DNA of 64,000 nucleotides from Typhlomys cinereus (GCA_023101885.1 JALPQD010000214.1:930001-994000), one strand, 5' to 3'; positions 1-12,467 are shown, counted from the stretch's first letter. The notes: generated from the letters alone by a model not told the origin. Translations and numbers: made by a program.

Positions 1-1000
1 CTATGGCATATGTGTTAAAACATTTGGGTATATAGTGATATCACGAAAGGAAAATTTAGGAGTGTTGTTTGGACAATATAAGGAGAAAATAAAATGTGAT
101 GGGTTGAAACCAAATAAAATATTCCTGACAAAAGTATCAAAGGTAAAAATTCATTTATTTTTTACAACTAATTCCTTTGACATACTTAATATCAATAATT
201 GATGATTTCAACACTTAGCTAATAGAATCTAGTATCTTATTCTCTGCCCATTAATAGAGGAAATAATATCTGTTTAATTTAATATTCTGTACAGTTTCAG
301 TTTAACACACTGTTTTTACACATATAAAATTAATTTTCCTTTGAAAGATCGCAAATTATGGCAATGACATTCACCAGAGAAGGTTGCTCAGAACATTACT
401 TCATTGTTGTTATATACCTTAGATAATGTTTAGTGGTGGTTGTTGTGTTAAGAAAGTATTATTTCATTCTAACACATTTGAATATATTATTCTTTGATTT
501 AACAAATAATTCATAAATTATTTATTATAGGAAAATTTTGTAGGACTTTCCTATGTGATTTGAACTCGTTATATTATATTAGACTAAAAACTTTCTGTTA
601 TTTTGATGCTGCAACTGACTGTTTATAGTAACAATTGTAGCTCCACCTCTAATGAGCAAAAATATCATTTTATACATTAAACTATCAAGTTCTTCACTAG
701 GATTACCAAACATATTAGAACTCAGTGAACTTATAGGCATATTCATTTCATTTGCTATAATTTTATCTTTTTAAAATGAAAAATGAGTGATTCTAATTAA
801 TGGGGTACATTCTCTTCTCTTGCTTACATCCTCTCTATTTATTCTCATCAATCATACATATAGTTCAAACATGGGTTTCAGTTTTGCTAATGGCACAGGA
901 ATTAGAGTTAATTAAAAATGCAAAAGCAAGTAAAAGAGAAGAACGTTCTAGTTCCCTCTTCATCAAACAAGCACACAGGTGGCTATATTAGAAAAAAATT
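1..1000. other. Unique AT-rich DNA, no gene seen
   Basis: Stop-rich in all frames. No splice-flanked ORF, tRNA, or repeat with recognisable ends was seen. Confidence 0.6.
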
Positions 1001-1292
1001 GGATTGGGGGATAGTTCAGGGGTTAAGCCTCAGCCTCACAAGCAGAAGGACTTGACTGAATCCTTCTTAAAAATGCCTTGGAGAAATAAGCAGTCTTTCA
1101 TTCTGGGGGTGAAAGGCCAAGCCTAGGAAACCCCAGAGCAAAGACAAAAGGTGATAGAACAATCCAGGATTATTCCAGAGATCTTAGGTCTCAACAGGCA
1201 CACATAGTGCCATGCACAGATACACACACACACACACATATCAGACAGACAATGACTATCACCTGTAATTCCTGTCCTGAAAAACAAAGTCC

Positions 1293-1337
<45 letters not shown>
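1001..1337 (+). mobile_element. Old-subfamily B2-superfamily SINE (DIP-like)
   Basis: A tRNA-derived head is visible: an A-box-like 'tagttcaggggttaagcc' at 1012-1029 and a degenerate B-box about 25 bases later. The body is followed by a (CA)n run that ends the element. The body (around 1137-1220) matches, with many changes, the reverse complement of the SINEs at 8371-8675 and 59969-60310, including the 'aatccaggat' segment. No clear target duplication or A tail remains, as expected for an old copy. Confidence 0.6.
1295..1337 (+). repeat. (CA)n microsatellite, about 21 units
   Basis: An uninterrupted AC/CA run forms the 3' part of the SINE at 1001. The tail of this SINE family appears to seed microsatellites. 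Cys-Val-rich open frames over it are artefacts. Confidence 0.95.
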
Positions 1338-1339
<2 letters not shown>

Positions 1340-1340
<1 letters not shown>

Positions 1341-2393
1341 TTAGCACAAAACTACTGTGCCTTGTATTAAATGCAGAAAAAGTTTGAGTAGGTGGCCATC
1401 ATTGGTCCTTTCTATTTTGAAATATTGACCACCTGATAATTTGCAGACCCAGGGAACAAATAGGAAGTGCCAGCTCTTCCTGAAGTGGTTTGTGGGATAC
1501 CAAGAGAGCATCTTGGATTCTAGCCAGGTAACTGCATTAATACTTTAAGCAGCTACTTTAATATTTGAGCTTAGCTTTGATTATATGCTATAATATACAC
1601 CACACGATATTTTACTTAACTTTGTTAAAGACAGTTCACTATAGGAGTGTCCAGTTCAAAAAATTTTATCAAACTTACTAGGAATTTCAGGATATTAAAT
1701 CTTCATTAAAATAGTATGATACATTCTTCCAGTCTTTTCTGTGCTGGTTGGCAGATAAAGAGATAAATTCCAAGTGAATAAATATATTTCCTGGTGATCC
1801 TATTCAATTATTATTATTTGTACAATATATAATAATATTCTGATACTAATAATCAATTTTACTTATAGATATCCTATTAATTTTATATAAAGTGTAATGA
1901 TAATTTTACAAGACAATGAAAATACTATAGTGAAGAAAATATAGTGAAAAAATATTACTGTGAAGAAAATGTTGTAAAATATGTATCATTAGTTGCTCAC
2001 AGCATTCTCCCCTCTGTGCAGTTAGAATTTAGTTTTGTTATTTTAGTTAGACATATAACTAAACCAGAGCTAAAGCTTATCAATAAACCAGTTCTAAAAC
2101 TGAGGGGACAAAAATCAATGCATTAGTGATTTAACCGATATACCTGTATTTGAAGAAAGAATAGATCAGTACTTCATCAGTACAAATATTTCCTTTGATT
2201 AATCATATACAATTGATCAGATTTCCATTTCTTGGAAAGAGTAAAGTAAGGGAAAGAAATTAAGTAAGAGTCTGTGAAGAGGGAAAATGTAATTATCAGA
2301 ATATAGGAAGTCTGTGTGGTTTATTTTGTTTTCTACTTCACTGTAATGGAATTGAAAAGAAGACAACATTTTTAGAAAACTGTTGTCATTTAA
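1340..2393. other. Unique AT-rich DNA
   Basis: No gene or classifiable repeat seen. A small imperfect tandem repeat of 'tagtgaagaaaat'-like units lies at about 1928-1972. Confidence 0.5.
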
Positions 2394-3353
2394 TTTTTTT
2401 ATTGAGAAATTTTCATAAACAAACAAAATGGGTTTATGTCATTGCCCTGACCCCTGCCGCACCTAACCCGCTTTGTTTCCACCCTTGCCTCCCTTCTACA
2501 ACGGGCCATGTCCCACACATCCTCCATTCCTCTGCCGGGCTCCTTTTGGGATACCTGTGCTGGTAAGGGAGTCAGATAATTGTAGTATATGGAACTCTTC
2601 AGTGGGCAGATTCATAAGAGTGGAGGTTGCTCTTCCCTTGGTCAGTAACTACCCAGAGAGACTCTCCAAGTGTTGTTGATCTTGTGGGATCCTCACTAGT
2701 TCTCCAGGGAATTTTGATATATTAACTGTTGGGTAGATCCAGTGATAGAAACTCGCATTGCATTCAGCTCCTGGGTATAGCAGCCCTGTCTTGAATGGAG
2801 TGTGTTGGTCAGAAGTACCCCACCCCGCCTTTAGGATGGTATAATTTTACCATCTTCTTAAGGTTCCCTGAGCCTTGGTGTGGAGGAAATATTTTGATTG
2901 GTAAATTAGGGCTGAGCATTCCAGGCTGATAGTATATTCTATACTTTGGCCAGTCCTGGTTTATCTGCCTCACTTGTTTTCCTGTTGTAATGTATTGGTT
3001 GAGCTCTGAGAGCTCTTCTTATCTAAGGGTTAAATAAGCAATATTCAGGTGATAATTTATTATCTGTTCCTATCCAGGGTCTATTTTCTTCTCTCCAACT
3101 CTTATTTGAATAGGTTTACAGTGTTAAGCATAAGTTCCCTGGCAATAGGTAGTAGTTTAGAATTCATTCAGAGAGGGGTTGGAGAGGTGCCTCAGGGGCT
3201 AAGCCTCTGCCTTGCAGGCAGAAGGTCCTGAGTTTGGATCCTAGACCCCACATAGTCGCCCCGGGGCGGCCTGCATTTCTGGTCCTGGTAGGGTGGAGCC
3301 TGTGAATCCCCGGGGAAAGTAAACAAGGAGAAGGCAGAGGCATCCATGGTGGT

Positions 3354-3388
<35 letters not shown>

Positions 3389-3740
3389 ACACACTTGCGC
3401 ACACGCACAATTGAATAAAAATAATAATAATAAAAAAATTTAAAGAAAAGAAATGGAAGTCTAAAAAAAAAGAATTCATTCAGAGAGCAATTGGTTACTC
3501 AAGGGTGTTACATACTGCTGTTGCTCCACTGGCCAGAGTTGTAATAACTTACAGAGTCCATAACTAAGTGAAACCCTTGATTCCTCTTTTTTCCTTAAGC
3601 CTCTACCTTTTTTTCCCCTTCCTTACCCCTTATTAAGACCTTACTTTCTTCTCCTTTAGGACTTTTCTTCTACACTGGCCTTATTAATCTATTTGTCTAA
3701 GAAAACAGTTATCATTGCAGTTAAATAAATGCAATTGTCA
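2394..3740 (-). mobile_element. Old L1 3' UTR fragment (Lx-like), antisense
   Basis: The left end is a T run (3' poly-A on the minus strand) followed by sequence typical of rodent L1 3' UTRs read backwards. The block at 2905-3160 is clearly homologous to 36512-36760, sharing 'ctcttatctaagg'-type motifs and long stretches either side. A young SINE splits it at 3176-3470, and L1-like sequence resumes afterwards. The right boundary is approximate. I infer a 5'-truncated, ancient L1 of Lx type. No coding part is left. Confidence 0.6.
3176..3470 (+). mobile_element. Young-subfamily B2-superfamily SINE (DIP-like)
   Basis: The element has the tRNA-like head 'gggttggagaggtgcctcag', a B-box-like 'gagtttggatcc', the family body ending in 'catggtggttctaca', a (CA)n run, and an A-rich tail containing AATAAA. 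It is flanked by a perfect 17-bp target duplication 'agaattcattcagagag' at 3159-3175 and 3471-3487, so its ends are exact. This fits L1-driven integration into the older L1 3' UTR. Confidence 0.93.
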
Positions 3741-5067
3741 TTCTGATCTCTAACTGCACACAATTATTTCCCTCTTTCAAATCTTAATATTTTATAAATG
3801 CATATAACTATTTTATTTTTTATGTTTTGATTTGTGTTTTCTTACTGGTTTTTGAAATGCTGCTGCTGTTTATCTTTACATGTGTATTTATTTATATAAA
3901 TATATGTATGCATATTTATTATTCTCCATACACATGCAAACATACTCCTGCATTAATCATCATAAACAAGGTCTACTTCTTTTTTTTTTAACATTTTTTA
4001 TTATTATTTCCGCTCATACAAACTTAGTAGGTACACCAGTTCCCTCCCTCCCTTTTCCTCCCCCTGACCCCCCTGCTTCTCCTCCCCTCACTCCTCCCTC
4101 CCCATCCCCCAGTGCCTCCCCCCCCAAACCCGGAGAATCCATTAATGTGCATGCCAGACTCTCCTCTGGGCCCTCCTCTCCGATGATTTACAAGGACCTA
4201 GTGGCATTTTCCTGAACCCTTTCCTGTGTTCCCCTTAAGCATAGGAACACTACTGTGGCTGTCAATCACTTACCTTCAAGGATCTTGGTGCCTTTAGCAA
4301 ATGCTAGACTTTGTGAGGTCAATAGTGTGTTGGACATTGTGCAGGGCATGCAATGTCCAATTATGCTTGCTTCGACCCTAACATGTGTGGAGTATCTTGC
4401 AAATCATTGCTCCTCCCATCCTTGTGCTCTTACAATCTTACTGCCCGCTCTTCCACAAAGTTCTCTGAGCTTCAGGATGGGGAGAGATTAGTCTGGCCTA
4501 GTTCTAGGTTGTTGATATAGAGTCTCTGAAGTTCTGGATTGTGGTTTGTTGATTTTCTTTTGCAGTTTTGCTGCTCCTGCAATGCCCTTCACTCCATCCT
4601 GATGGATATTGTATGTCACCCCCTGGCCAGAGACAAAAAGCTGTTAAACTGGAGTCTTGTTATAAGAGCACATTCAAAGGTAGATGTAATAAAAGTAGGA
4701 AACCTCAGTGAGGGAGGGGTCAATCACCTATTTGCAAAATGGTTACTTTTTATCTGCCAGACTATATGCCCTCCCCTTCTAGTGAGATCATACCCCTTCA
4801 CGTCTGTGAACTTAACCAGGTGTCTCTTTACTTACTTGCATTCCTTGATGGAGGCCTATTTTCTCTGCTGTAACATGGTCCCCCTCTCCTTGTTTCTGGT
4901 GTGGCCCTCCTACCCCATCTCTCCTGATCATAATCCTTGCAATTACTGTAGGTATTACATAGATTTATCTTTGAGTGTCTCAAGGTGGGCTGGGAGCCAC
5001 CTATTAGGGAGTACATACGGCGATTAATTTTCTGGGTTTGGGATACTTCACTTAATATAATTGTTTT

Positions 5068-5313
5068 TCATGACATCCATTTCCTGGCAAATTCCAGTAA
5101 TTCATCATTTTTGATGGCTGAGTAGTACTCCATTGTATAGATGTACCACCATTTCTTTATCCACTTATCAACTGTTGGACATTTGGGTTGATTCCATGAC
5201 TTTGCTATTGTAAACAGTGCTGCTATGAACATGGTCGTGCTTCTGCCATCGAGGTGAATTTTTGCTGTATGTGGGGTTATTCCGAGAAGTGGAGTATCAG
5301 GGTCATATGGCAT
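5068..5313 (-). pseudogene. L1 ORF2 C-terminal fragment
   Basis: An open frame of 81 codons in a different frame from the reverse transcriptase piece. It contains MPYDPDTPLLGI and MEYYSAIKNDE, hallmarks of the L1 ORF2p C-terminal region. The frame break between this and the upstream ORF shows that the element has decayed. Confidence 0.85.
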
Positions 5314-5718
5314 TTTGATCTTTAATTTCTTTAAGAATCTCCAGACAGCTCGCTAGAGTGGTTATATGAGCCCGCATTCCCACCAGCAGTGTAGGAGAGT
5401 TCCCCTCTCTCCACATCCTCTCCAGCATTTGTTGTTGTTTGTATTGTGGATTTTTGCCATCCTAACCTGAGTGAAATGTTATCTCAGTGAAGTTTTGATT
5501 TGCATTTCCCTGATGGCTAAGGAAGTGGAGCATTTTTTAAGATATTTGTTAGACATTTTAGTTTCATCCCTGGTAAAGTTTCTTTGAAGTTCCAGGGCCC
5601 ATTTTTTAATTGGGCCATTAGTTTCCTTGGTGTTTAGTTTTCTAAGTTCTTTGTGCACTTTAGGTAGTAGAGCTATATCAGATATGTGGTTAGTTAAGAT
5701 TTTCTCTCATTCTGTGGG

Positions 5719-7530
5719 TTACCTTTGAGCTCGTGTTACAATCTCTTTATCTGAACAGAAGCTCTTTAATTTCACAAGATCCCAACTGTTGAGAGTTGGT
5801 TGCAGTGACTGTGCAATTGGATGTCTGTTTAGGAAATGTTGGCCTAGCCCAATCAGCTCAAGGGAGTTCCCTATCCTTTCAACTATGGTTTTTATAGTCT
5901 CTGGCCTGATATCAAGGTCCTTGATCCATTTGGAATTAAGTCTTGTACATGGTGACAAGTATGGGTCCAGCTTTAATCTTCTGCATGTGGAGATCCAGTT
6001 TTGCCAGCACCATTTGTTGAAGATGCTGTTCTTTTTCCATTGAATTCTTTGGGCCCCTTTGTCAAAGACCAAATGGCTGTAACTTTGTGGGCTTGTATCT
6101 GGGTCTTCAATCCTTATCCATTGATATGTGTGTCTATTTTGGAGCCAGTACCAGGCTGTTTTTATAACTATGGATTTGTGGTATAGACTAAGGTTTGGTA
6201 TGGTGATACCTCCAGCAGTGTTTTTGTTACTCAGGATTGTCTTTGCTATCCTGGGTCTTTTGTGCCTCCATATGAATTGTGAGATTGTTTGGTCAACTTC
6301 TTTAAAGAATTGCTTTGGGATTTTAATTGGTATAGCATTGAATTTGTATATTGCCTTTGGTAGGATGGTCATTTTTACAATGTTGATTCTGCCAATCCCG
6401 GAACAATGGAGTTCTTTCCACCTTCTGGTGTCTTCTGCAATTTCTTTCTTTAAGGTTTTAAAGTTTAAATTGTAAAGATCTTTTACCTCCTTGGTTAGGT
6501 TTATACCAAGGCATTTCATTTTTTTAGTGGCTATAGTAAATGGAATTGAGTCTCTCAGGGCTTTTTCACTTCTTTCATTCTGAGCATATAGGAAGGCCTC
6601 TGATTTTTGCACATTTATTTTGTATCCTGCCACCCTGCTGACCTTCTCAATTAGTTCCAGGAGCTTCCTGGTTGAGTTTTTGGGATCCCTCAGGTATAAG
6701 ATCATGTCATATGCAAATAGGGATAGCTTGACTTCTTCCTTGCCGATTTTAATCCCTTTTATGTCCCTTTCTTGTCTTATGGCTTCAGCTAAGACTTCAA
6801 GTACAACATTGAGTAGAAGTGGTGAGAGCGGACAGCCTTGTCTAGTTCCTGATCGAAGTGGGAATGCTTCCAGTTTTTCCCCATTGAGTATAATCCTTGC
6901 TGTGGGCTTGTTGTATACAGCGTTTATTATATTGATAAAGGTTCCTTCCATTCCTACTGTCTCTAGCATTTTGATCATAAAGGGCTGTTGGATCTTGTCA
7001 AGAGCTTTTTCTGCATCTATCGAGAGTATCATGTGGTCTTGGACTTTGGACTGGTTTATATGATGAATTACATTTATTGATTTGTGTACGTTGAACCAAC
7101 CTTGTGTGCCGGGGATGAAGCATACTTGGTCCCCGTGAATGATCTTTTTGATATGTTTTTGAATCCGATTTGCTAAGACTTTGTTGAGAATCTTTGCATC
7201 TGTGTTCATCAGAGAGTTGGGCCTATAGTTTTCTTTTTTAAGTGAATCTTTATTAGGTTTTGGGATTAAAACGATGTTAGCTTCATAGAAGGAATTTGGT
7301 AGTGTTCCTTCGTTTGTTATTTGTTGGAACAGTTTAAGGATTATTAGTGTTATTAACTCCTTAAATGTCTGGTAGAACTCTGTGCTGAATCCATCTGGTC
7401 CAGTACATTTTTTGGTGGGAAGTTTCGAGATTACTTCCTCAATTTCCTCATATGTTATAGGACTATTTAAATAATTCACAACTTCCTGATTCAATTTAGG
7501 TAAGTTGTGTTTACTCAGGAATTCATCCAT
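5719..7530 (-). pseudogene. L1 ORF2 remnant: reverse transcriptase region, 603 codons
   Basis: This is the longest open frame in the window. It covers the reverse transcriptase and part of the C-terminal region of L1 ORF2p, which normally nicks DNA and primes reverse transcription in the nucleus. In order: GPDG at residues 44-47; the motif A stretch IDAEKALDK near 171-179, with its Asp kept; [15 protein letters not shown] at 225-239 (motif B); and motif C at 272-275. Motif C reads FAYD instead of the family's FADD, so the first catalytic Asp is Tyr (codon at 6709-6711). The full ORF2p is about 1,250-1,300 residues; the N-terminal endonuclease lies in other frames upstream. The C-terminal part continues in another frame, for example 5068-5313, which carries the 'MEYYSAIKNDE' signature. 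It is a dead copy, not a host gene. Confidence 0.93.
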
Positions 7531-8370
7531 ATCTTTTGTGTTGTCAAATTTCTCAGAGTATATGTTTTTGAAATATGATGTTATAATTCTCTGGGTTTCT
7601 TGAGTGTCAGTAGTGATAACTCCATTTTCATTTCTAATTTTGTTAATTTGGGTTTTCTCTCTCTTGCTTTTGGTTAATTTAGCTAGGGGTGTATCAGTCT
7701 TATTGATTTTTTCAAAGAACCAGCTTTTTGATTGCTTGGTTTTCTCTATCGTTTTCCTAATCTTGATTTCAGATATTTCTCCCCTTATTTTGCTAATCTC
7801 CTCTCTTCTACTACTTTTGGGATCAGATTGCTCTAGTTTCTCTAAAGCTTTAAGCTGTATTGTTAAGTTGTTTATTTCTGATGTTTCTATTTTTTTGATG
7901 TAGTAAGAACTATGAACTTACCTCTTAGGACAGGTTTCATTGTGTCCCAGAGATTTTGGTAAATTGTATTTTCATTATCATTCACTTTCAGAAAATCTTG
8001 AATTTCCTTTTAAATTTCTTCCTGAATCCAGTTCTCATTCAGCATTGTAATGTTAAGTTTCCAGGAGTTAGTGTATTTTCTGTTGTTTATTGTATTGTGG
8101 ATGTCCAGCTTTAGGCCATGGTGGTCTAATAGGGCACAGGCTAGAATTTCAACTTTCCTGTATATGTGGAGATTCATTTTGTGGCCCAATATGTGATCTA
8201 TTTTGGAGAAAGTTCCATATGCTGTTGAAAAAAATGTGTATTCTTTGGTGCGTGGATGAAAAGTTCAATAGAGATCTGTAAGGTCCATTTCTTTAAGGGT
8301 TTGATTAAGTTCCAAAGTGTCTCTGTTAAGCTTTTGACAACAAGGTCTACTTCTATCCTTGACTGTTTTT

Positions 8371-8392
8371 GTTAAAATATTTTATTTTATTT

Positions 8393-8443
<51 letters not shown>

Positions 8444-8675
8444 CCAGAGTGCACTGTGTATCCCTGTGAGAACCGAAGGTGACTTTGGGAATCATCCTGG
8501 ATCGCTTCTACCTCCTTCTTGCTTTGCTGTGGGATTTCCCAGGCCCCATCCACCAGAGACAGCAGTGGAGGTTGCTGCCTTTTCTGCCTAGCATTTTTAT
8601 GTGGGACATGGAATCTGAACTCAGGACTTTCCGCTTGAGAGGCAGAGTCTTAACCACTTAGCCATCTCTCTAGCC
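8371..8675 (-). mobile_element. Old-subfamily B2-superfamily SINE (DIP-like), antisense
   Basis: Read on the minus strand: head 'ggctagagagatggctaag', B-box-like 'gagttcagattcc', a body of about 150 bases, a (CA)n run and an A-rich tail. The body aligns end to end with the young SINEs but keeps an extra stretch of about 25 bases ('...acagtgcactctgg...') just before the CA run. It abuts the insertion site of the L1 at 3981-8338. Confidence 0.88.
8396..8440 (+). repeat. (GT)n microsatellite
   Basis: A pure GT run of about 22 units within the SINE tail. Confidence 0.95.
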
Positions 8676-8683
8676 TTACATGT

Positions 8684-9755
8684 TTGATCTGCTTAAGTAA
8701 TAATTTATTCAATAACCAGAAGATTTGTTTTAGTGTTATATTATTTCACGTCAAATAATTTATTATTGCCAAATTTTTATGAGTTGGTTTCTTATTAAAT
8801 CACAATACACTTAGCATCTATAAATCTATTATTGGGATAACAATCAAATTAAAATTAATTTAATTTTCATTGTATAAATATAGATCTTTGGGATCAGATT
8901 GCCAACAGTTTCCATCAATCAAAGTACCACCCCTATCACACAGATGAGAATGCAGGGAGTATTTTGAATTTTGTGTGTACTGGCTTTTTTCAGATATTCA
9001 AATAAGCAGTATCTTCTTCCTATGGAGAATGATTCCCTTCTCTAATTAGAGTAGAAAGTGTGAAGAATACAATGTGAAATGTGACCATCTGCATTTCTCA
9101 GTCTTTTCATTTTCTAGCTAGAACTCGCAGGTGTCTTTTAAACAATGATGAATTAGAAGGAATGCTCTTTTTTCTCACTCATTTGTGTGTTAACTACCTT
9201 TGTGATAATAATACATTTGCATTTTTAATTTTCTCAGTTGTAAATGAGCACCTCTGAACCACTTCCTAATTATTTTACAATTTTCTTGTATTGTTCATTA
9301 TTCATGCTTTCTATTTTCTAAATAAAAATGACTTTTCTTCCAAAGGACATTTGCGATTCTTATTATGCCAAACATAGACTATTTGACTTCATAAAAGGAA
9401 GTAGTAATGGAAGAAAACAGAAACAAAGCATTCAACAAGAAACAATTAAACCTTTCTGCCTGCTTACCCATATATGGAACATGGCATATGGCAGGACATA
9501 AAATATGGTATAGTAAGAACCATGATTATTAATTTTTAACACATAATGTAACATGTTATACTCAACTGAGCTTTCCTTTATTTGAGGGAGTGGTTTTTAC
9601 AAAAATATGAACACAGGATTGACCAGCAGCCAATAAAGGTTTCAATGTGAAACCTTTTACCACATGGATAGAAAGTCACAGTACGAAACATAGTAATGGC
9701 ATAGTGGTATGGAAAAAGCTCATCAGATTCCTTGTATCCAAAGACTCATAATACT
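8684..9755. other. Unique AT-rich DNA
   Basis: No gene or repeat with recognisable ends seen. Confidence 0.5.
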
Positions 9756-9759
9756 TTTG

Positions 9760-9815
9760 CCTTAATTGATGTATTTCTGGGATTATAGACATGCCTCACT
9801 GCACTGCTTCTACCT
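9760..9815 (-). mobile_element. Possible B1/Alu-type SINE scrap
   Basis: 'ctgggattatagacatgcctcactgc' resembles the antisense 7SL-derived B1/Alu core ('ctgggattacaggc...'). The match is short and could be chance. Confidence 0.3.
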
Positions 9816-9895
9816 TCGCCTTTGGTAACTTCATCGGTCATCTGATCTTGGCCCCAGTGAAAATACATACAATATAGAAGTCGACAAATGGTACC

Positions 9896-10015
9896 ATTTG
9901 AGAGCAACTGGTATTAGTAGAATTAGTGTGAATTAGTAGAGACCCCTGTGCTTAGAAAGCATTGCAGTTGTCCCTGGTAGCACCTCTAATTTGAGTCATT
10001 TTTCTATCTCTGTTG
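9896..10015 (+). repeat. Copy 1 of a 120-bp dispersed direct repeat
   Basis: It matches 12515-12641 at roughly 90% by eye, including 'acccctgtgcttagaaagca' and 'gtcatttttctatctctgttg'. No tRNA-like head, A tail or target duplication is visible. It may be a fragment of an unnamed repeat or a local duplication. Confidence 0.8.
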
Positions 10016-11090
10016 GCAAAAACTACTGGTTAAATTCAAACTTGCTTATTTTATAGATGACATAATAACACAGATTTACATATTCACTGTTGCTCCTTCT
10101 GATTTTCTCTTGTGTGTTTCAGGCTTATATGACTGCATGAAAGTAAATTTATCCTCTATAAGTGCTTATGATGATGAAAGTTCCAAGCATTATGTTTTTT
10201 GAATTAGAATAAAAAGATATGTAGGAGAGTAGGCATTACAGACATGACAGAGTCAAGTTAATTATAGAGTTGAGTTAGTGTTGGTATGCAAGTGGACAGT
10301 CATAGCTACCTAGTCACTACACATCATCTTTCCTAGGCTTTACTCACCCTGAAGAGCCTATTTTAATAATGTTAAAGGGATAGTAATCATTCATCCAAGA
10401 CCGAAACAAGTGATTTGAAAGTCCATCCTCAAGTAAGATGATGAGAAATTGTGGATAGAAAAGAAAGTGCAAATCTGAATATTTAATTAGAATAGCAAAT
10501 TATGACAAATTAGAAATTTAAATTGTATTAATAATTATTATCTCCATTAATGAAACACATTGTGTTTTTTCAATGTACTTAGAGACTTCTTTTATCCAAG
10601 ATTGACAAATCTTACCAAAACGATAACATTTAATATTTTAATGTACTTTTTAGCCTCTAAAATATGTTTTACACATACTTTGGGTTTGATTATCTTTTTT
10701 CTTTAACATTACAAATATTAACATCCTTCCAGCAGAAGAAGAAAGTATTTAAATGTACCATCATGTGAATTATAAGACTTTGTGAAGATGATCAAGTCTT
10801 CTATTTATAGGATATGCACTTTAGAAGATGATGAATTTTCCAGACTAGTTTCTGGTGCCATAGATTTCACACATCGATTCTCTTTAATCACTCTCATATT
10901 TCTACTGCCAAATCCATAGACTGTGTTCATTTTCTAATGACCGTGTGAGTGAGGGTGTCTGCAGCTGAAACTTCATAGCTGAACGAAAATCATGACTTTG
11001 AATATGAGTTCTTAATATTGAAGTATATAGGTACAGTAAATGTGTTTCGGAATAGATGGTCTAGAAAAGCAGTGTTTCTTATCTCTATCT
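10016..11090. other. Unique AT-rich DNA
   Basis: No gene or classifiable repeat seen. Confidence 0.5.
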
Positions 11091-11095
11091 CTCTT

Positions 11096-11144
11096 TGTAT
11101 GTATGTATGTATGTATGTATGTATGTATCTATCTATCTATTTAT
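11096..11144 (+). repeat. (GTAT)n / (CTAT)n microsatellite
   Basis: Eight or so GTAT units pass directly into CTAT units. Open frames over it encode only Met-Tyr-Val-Cys repeats. Confidence 0.95.
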
Positions 11145-11149
11145 CTTCT

Positions 11150-11792
11150 ATCATCTTATATATGTTATCTCTCCCATCTATCTACCTCTGTCTTTGTCTT
11201 TGTCCTCTGCTTCTTTTTCAATCTCTCTTAATCTTGGCCACTAGTACTAGATAAAATTTAGAAAATTCATAAGCCAAATCATCAATGTTTTATTTTTCTA
11301 TATTGTATCACTTCACACACTCATGTTAGCATAAATAACTAATGAGAAGAATATTTTTCATTACCTTTGCCTGATATGATTTCTCACTTTGAAATGTTAA
11401 TCAGACCAAATAGATTTATTTATTTTATGGACTGGTGAATACCATTCAATTTCCTGAGTAAAAATTTCAGGATGATTACATTATTTAGAAATCATAGCAG
11501 TGTTTTGTGTTTTGGTTTTACATTTTACTAAACAAGTCTTTCTTTCTTATGACTTTGTGACTATTATTAATGAGCTCAATACATATCTAGCTTATTTATG
11601 CAACATGCAATCATAAAACTTCTCCAATAAGCTAAGCTGTTCACTCTGCTAGATTCAAGGTAAACATTAATGAAATGCCTGGATGGTGCCTTTGATACCT
11701 AAAGTTATATTAAAAGAATTTGTCTTCAGGGTCTAATTCCTTATATTTTCTCCCTTTCCTCAGTTAATATGCTTGGAGAACAATATTTTTAC
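11150..11792. other. Unique AT-rich DNA
   Basis: No gene or repeat seen. Confidence 0.5.
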
Positions 11793-11805
11793 AAATTAGA
11801 ATGTG

Positions 11806-12143
11806 GGGGATTGGAGAGGCAACTCAGGGGTTAAGCCTTCGCCTTGCAGGCGGAAGGTCCTGAGTTCGGATCCTAGACCCCAGGTATAGATGCCGGGTGC
11901 AAGCAGGGGCGGCCTGCGTTTCTGGTCCTGGTAGGGCGGAGCCTGTGAATCCCGGGGCAGAGTAAACAAGGAGGAGGTGGATACATCCATGGTGGTTCCC
12001 GAATTCGTCCGTGGTTCTGCACACACACATACACACATACACATACACACACACTCATACATACACACACATACATACACATACGTGCACATATGCAGAC
12101 ATGCACAATTGAATAAATGATAAATAATAATAATTAAAAAATG
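11806..12143 (+). mobile_element. Young-subfamily SINE, first of a nested pair
   Basis: The head is 'ggggattggagaggcaactc', followed by the family body, a (CA/TA)n run and an A-rich tail. Its 13-bp target duplication 'aaattagaatgtg' is at 11793-11805. The right copy was split by the next SINE: it starts at 12144, and a full copy reappears at 12474-12486. Confidence 0.9.
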
Positions 12144-12151
12144 AAATTAGA

Positions 12152-12467
12152 GGGGCTGGAGAGGTGGCTCAGGGGTTAAGCCTCTGCCTTGCAGGCAGAA
12201 GGTCCTGAGTTCGGATCCTAGACCCCACGTATAGACACCGGGCGGAAGCAGGGGCGGCCTGCGTTTCTAGTCCTGGTAGGGCGGAGCCTGTAAATCCCGG
12301 GACAGAGTAAACAAGGAGGAGGCAGTCTATGGTGGTTCCCGAGTTCGTCCGTGGTTCTACACACACATACATACATACACACACACACACATACACGCAC
12401 ACGCACACACACACACATACACGCGCACAATTGAATAAATAATAAAAAAATTAAAAAAACTATTAAG
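12152..12467 (+). mobile_element. Young-subfamily SINE inserted in the flank of its neighbour
   Basis: A full-length copy in the same orientation, bounded by a perfect 14-bp duplication 'aaaatgaaattaga' at 12138-12151 and 12468-12481. That duplication overlaps the tail and right target duplication of the SINE at 11806, so this copy is younger. The head 'ggggctggagaggtggctca' is the best-preserved promoter head in the window (A-box 'tggctcaggggttaag', B-box 'gagttcggatcc'). Confidence 0.93.

Larger units (their letters stand above)
3981..8338 (-). mobile_element. 5'-truncated L1 retrotransposon, antisense
   Basis: A 16-bp target duplication 'aacaaggtctacttct' (3965-3980 and 8339-8354) bounds the element exactly. 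The left end is its poly-A (T run 3981-3989), followed by a 3' UTR with a pyrimidine-rich tract at about 4040-4125 (G-rich on the coding strand). Next comes ORF2. The 5' truncation falls inside the endonuclease domain: the first readable ORF2 residues encode the C-terminal part of the endonuclease with its SKIDHILGH-like motif. ORF1 and the 5' UTR are missing. The copy lies next to the older SINE at 8371. Homology to the sense L1 at 43.8-51 kb runs throughout. Confidence 0.95.

Noticed and set aside
3164..3479. Cys-Val- and Pro-rich ORFs over SINEs, also at 11796-12430, 22804-23184, 25068-25431, 26983-27313, 42199-42470, 49721-50153 and 50989-51256
   Set aside because: These are translations of the same SINE body and CA run in different frames. 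Recurrence at every SINE shows they are not genes.
5719..7530. 603-codon ORF as a host gene
   Set aside because: Its motifs and flanking 3' UTR, poly-A and target duplication show it is L1 ORF2, and motif C is mutated.
5789..7903. Several plus-strand ORFs of 60-147 codons
   Set aside because: They are antisense shadows of L1 ORF2.
12166..12215. Functional tRNA gene
   Set aside because: A- and B-box-like motifs belong to the SINE head. The sequence does not close a tRNA cloverleaf and is followed by the SINE body.
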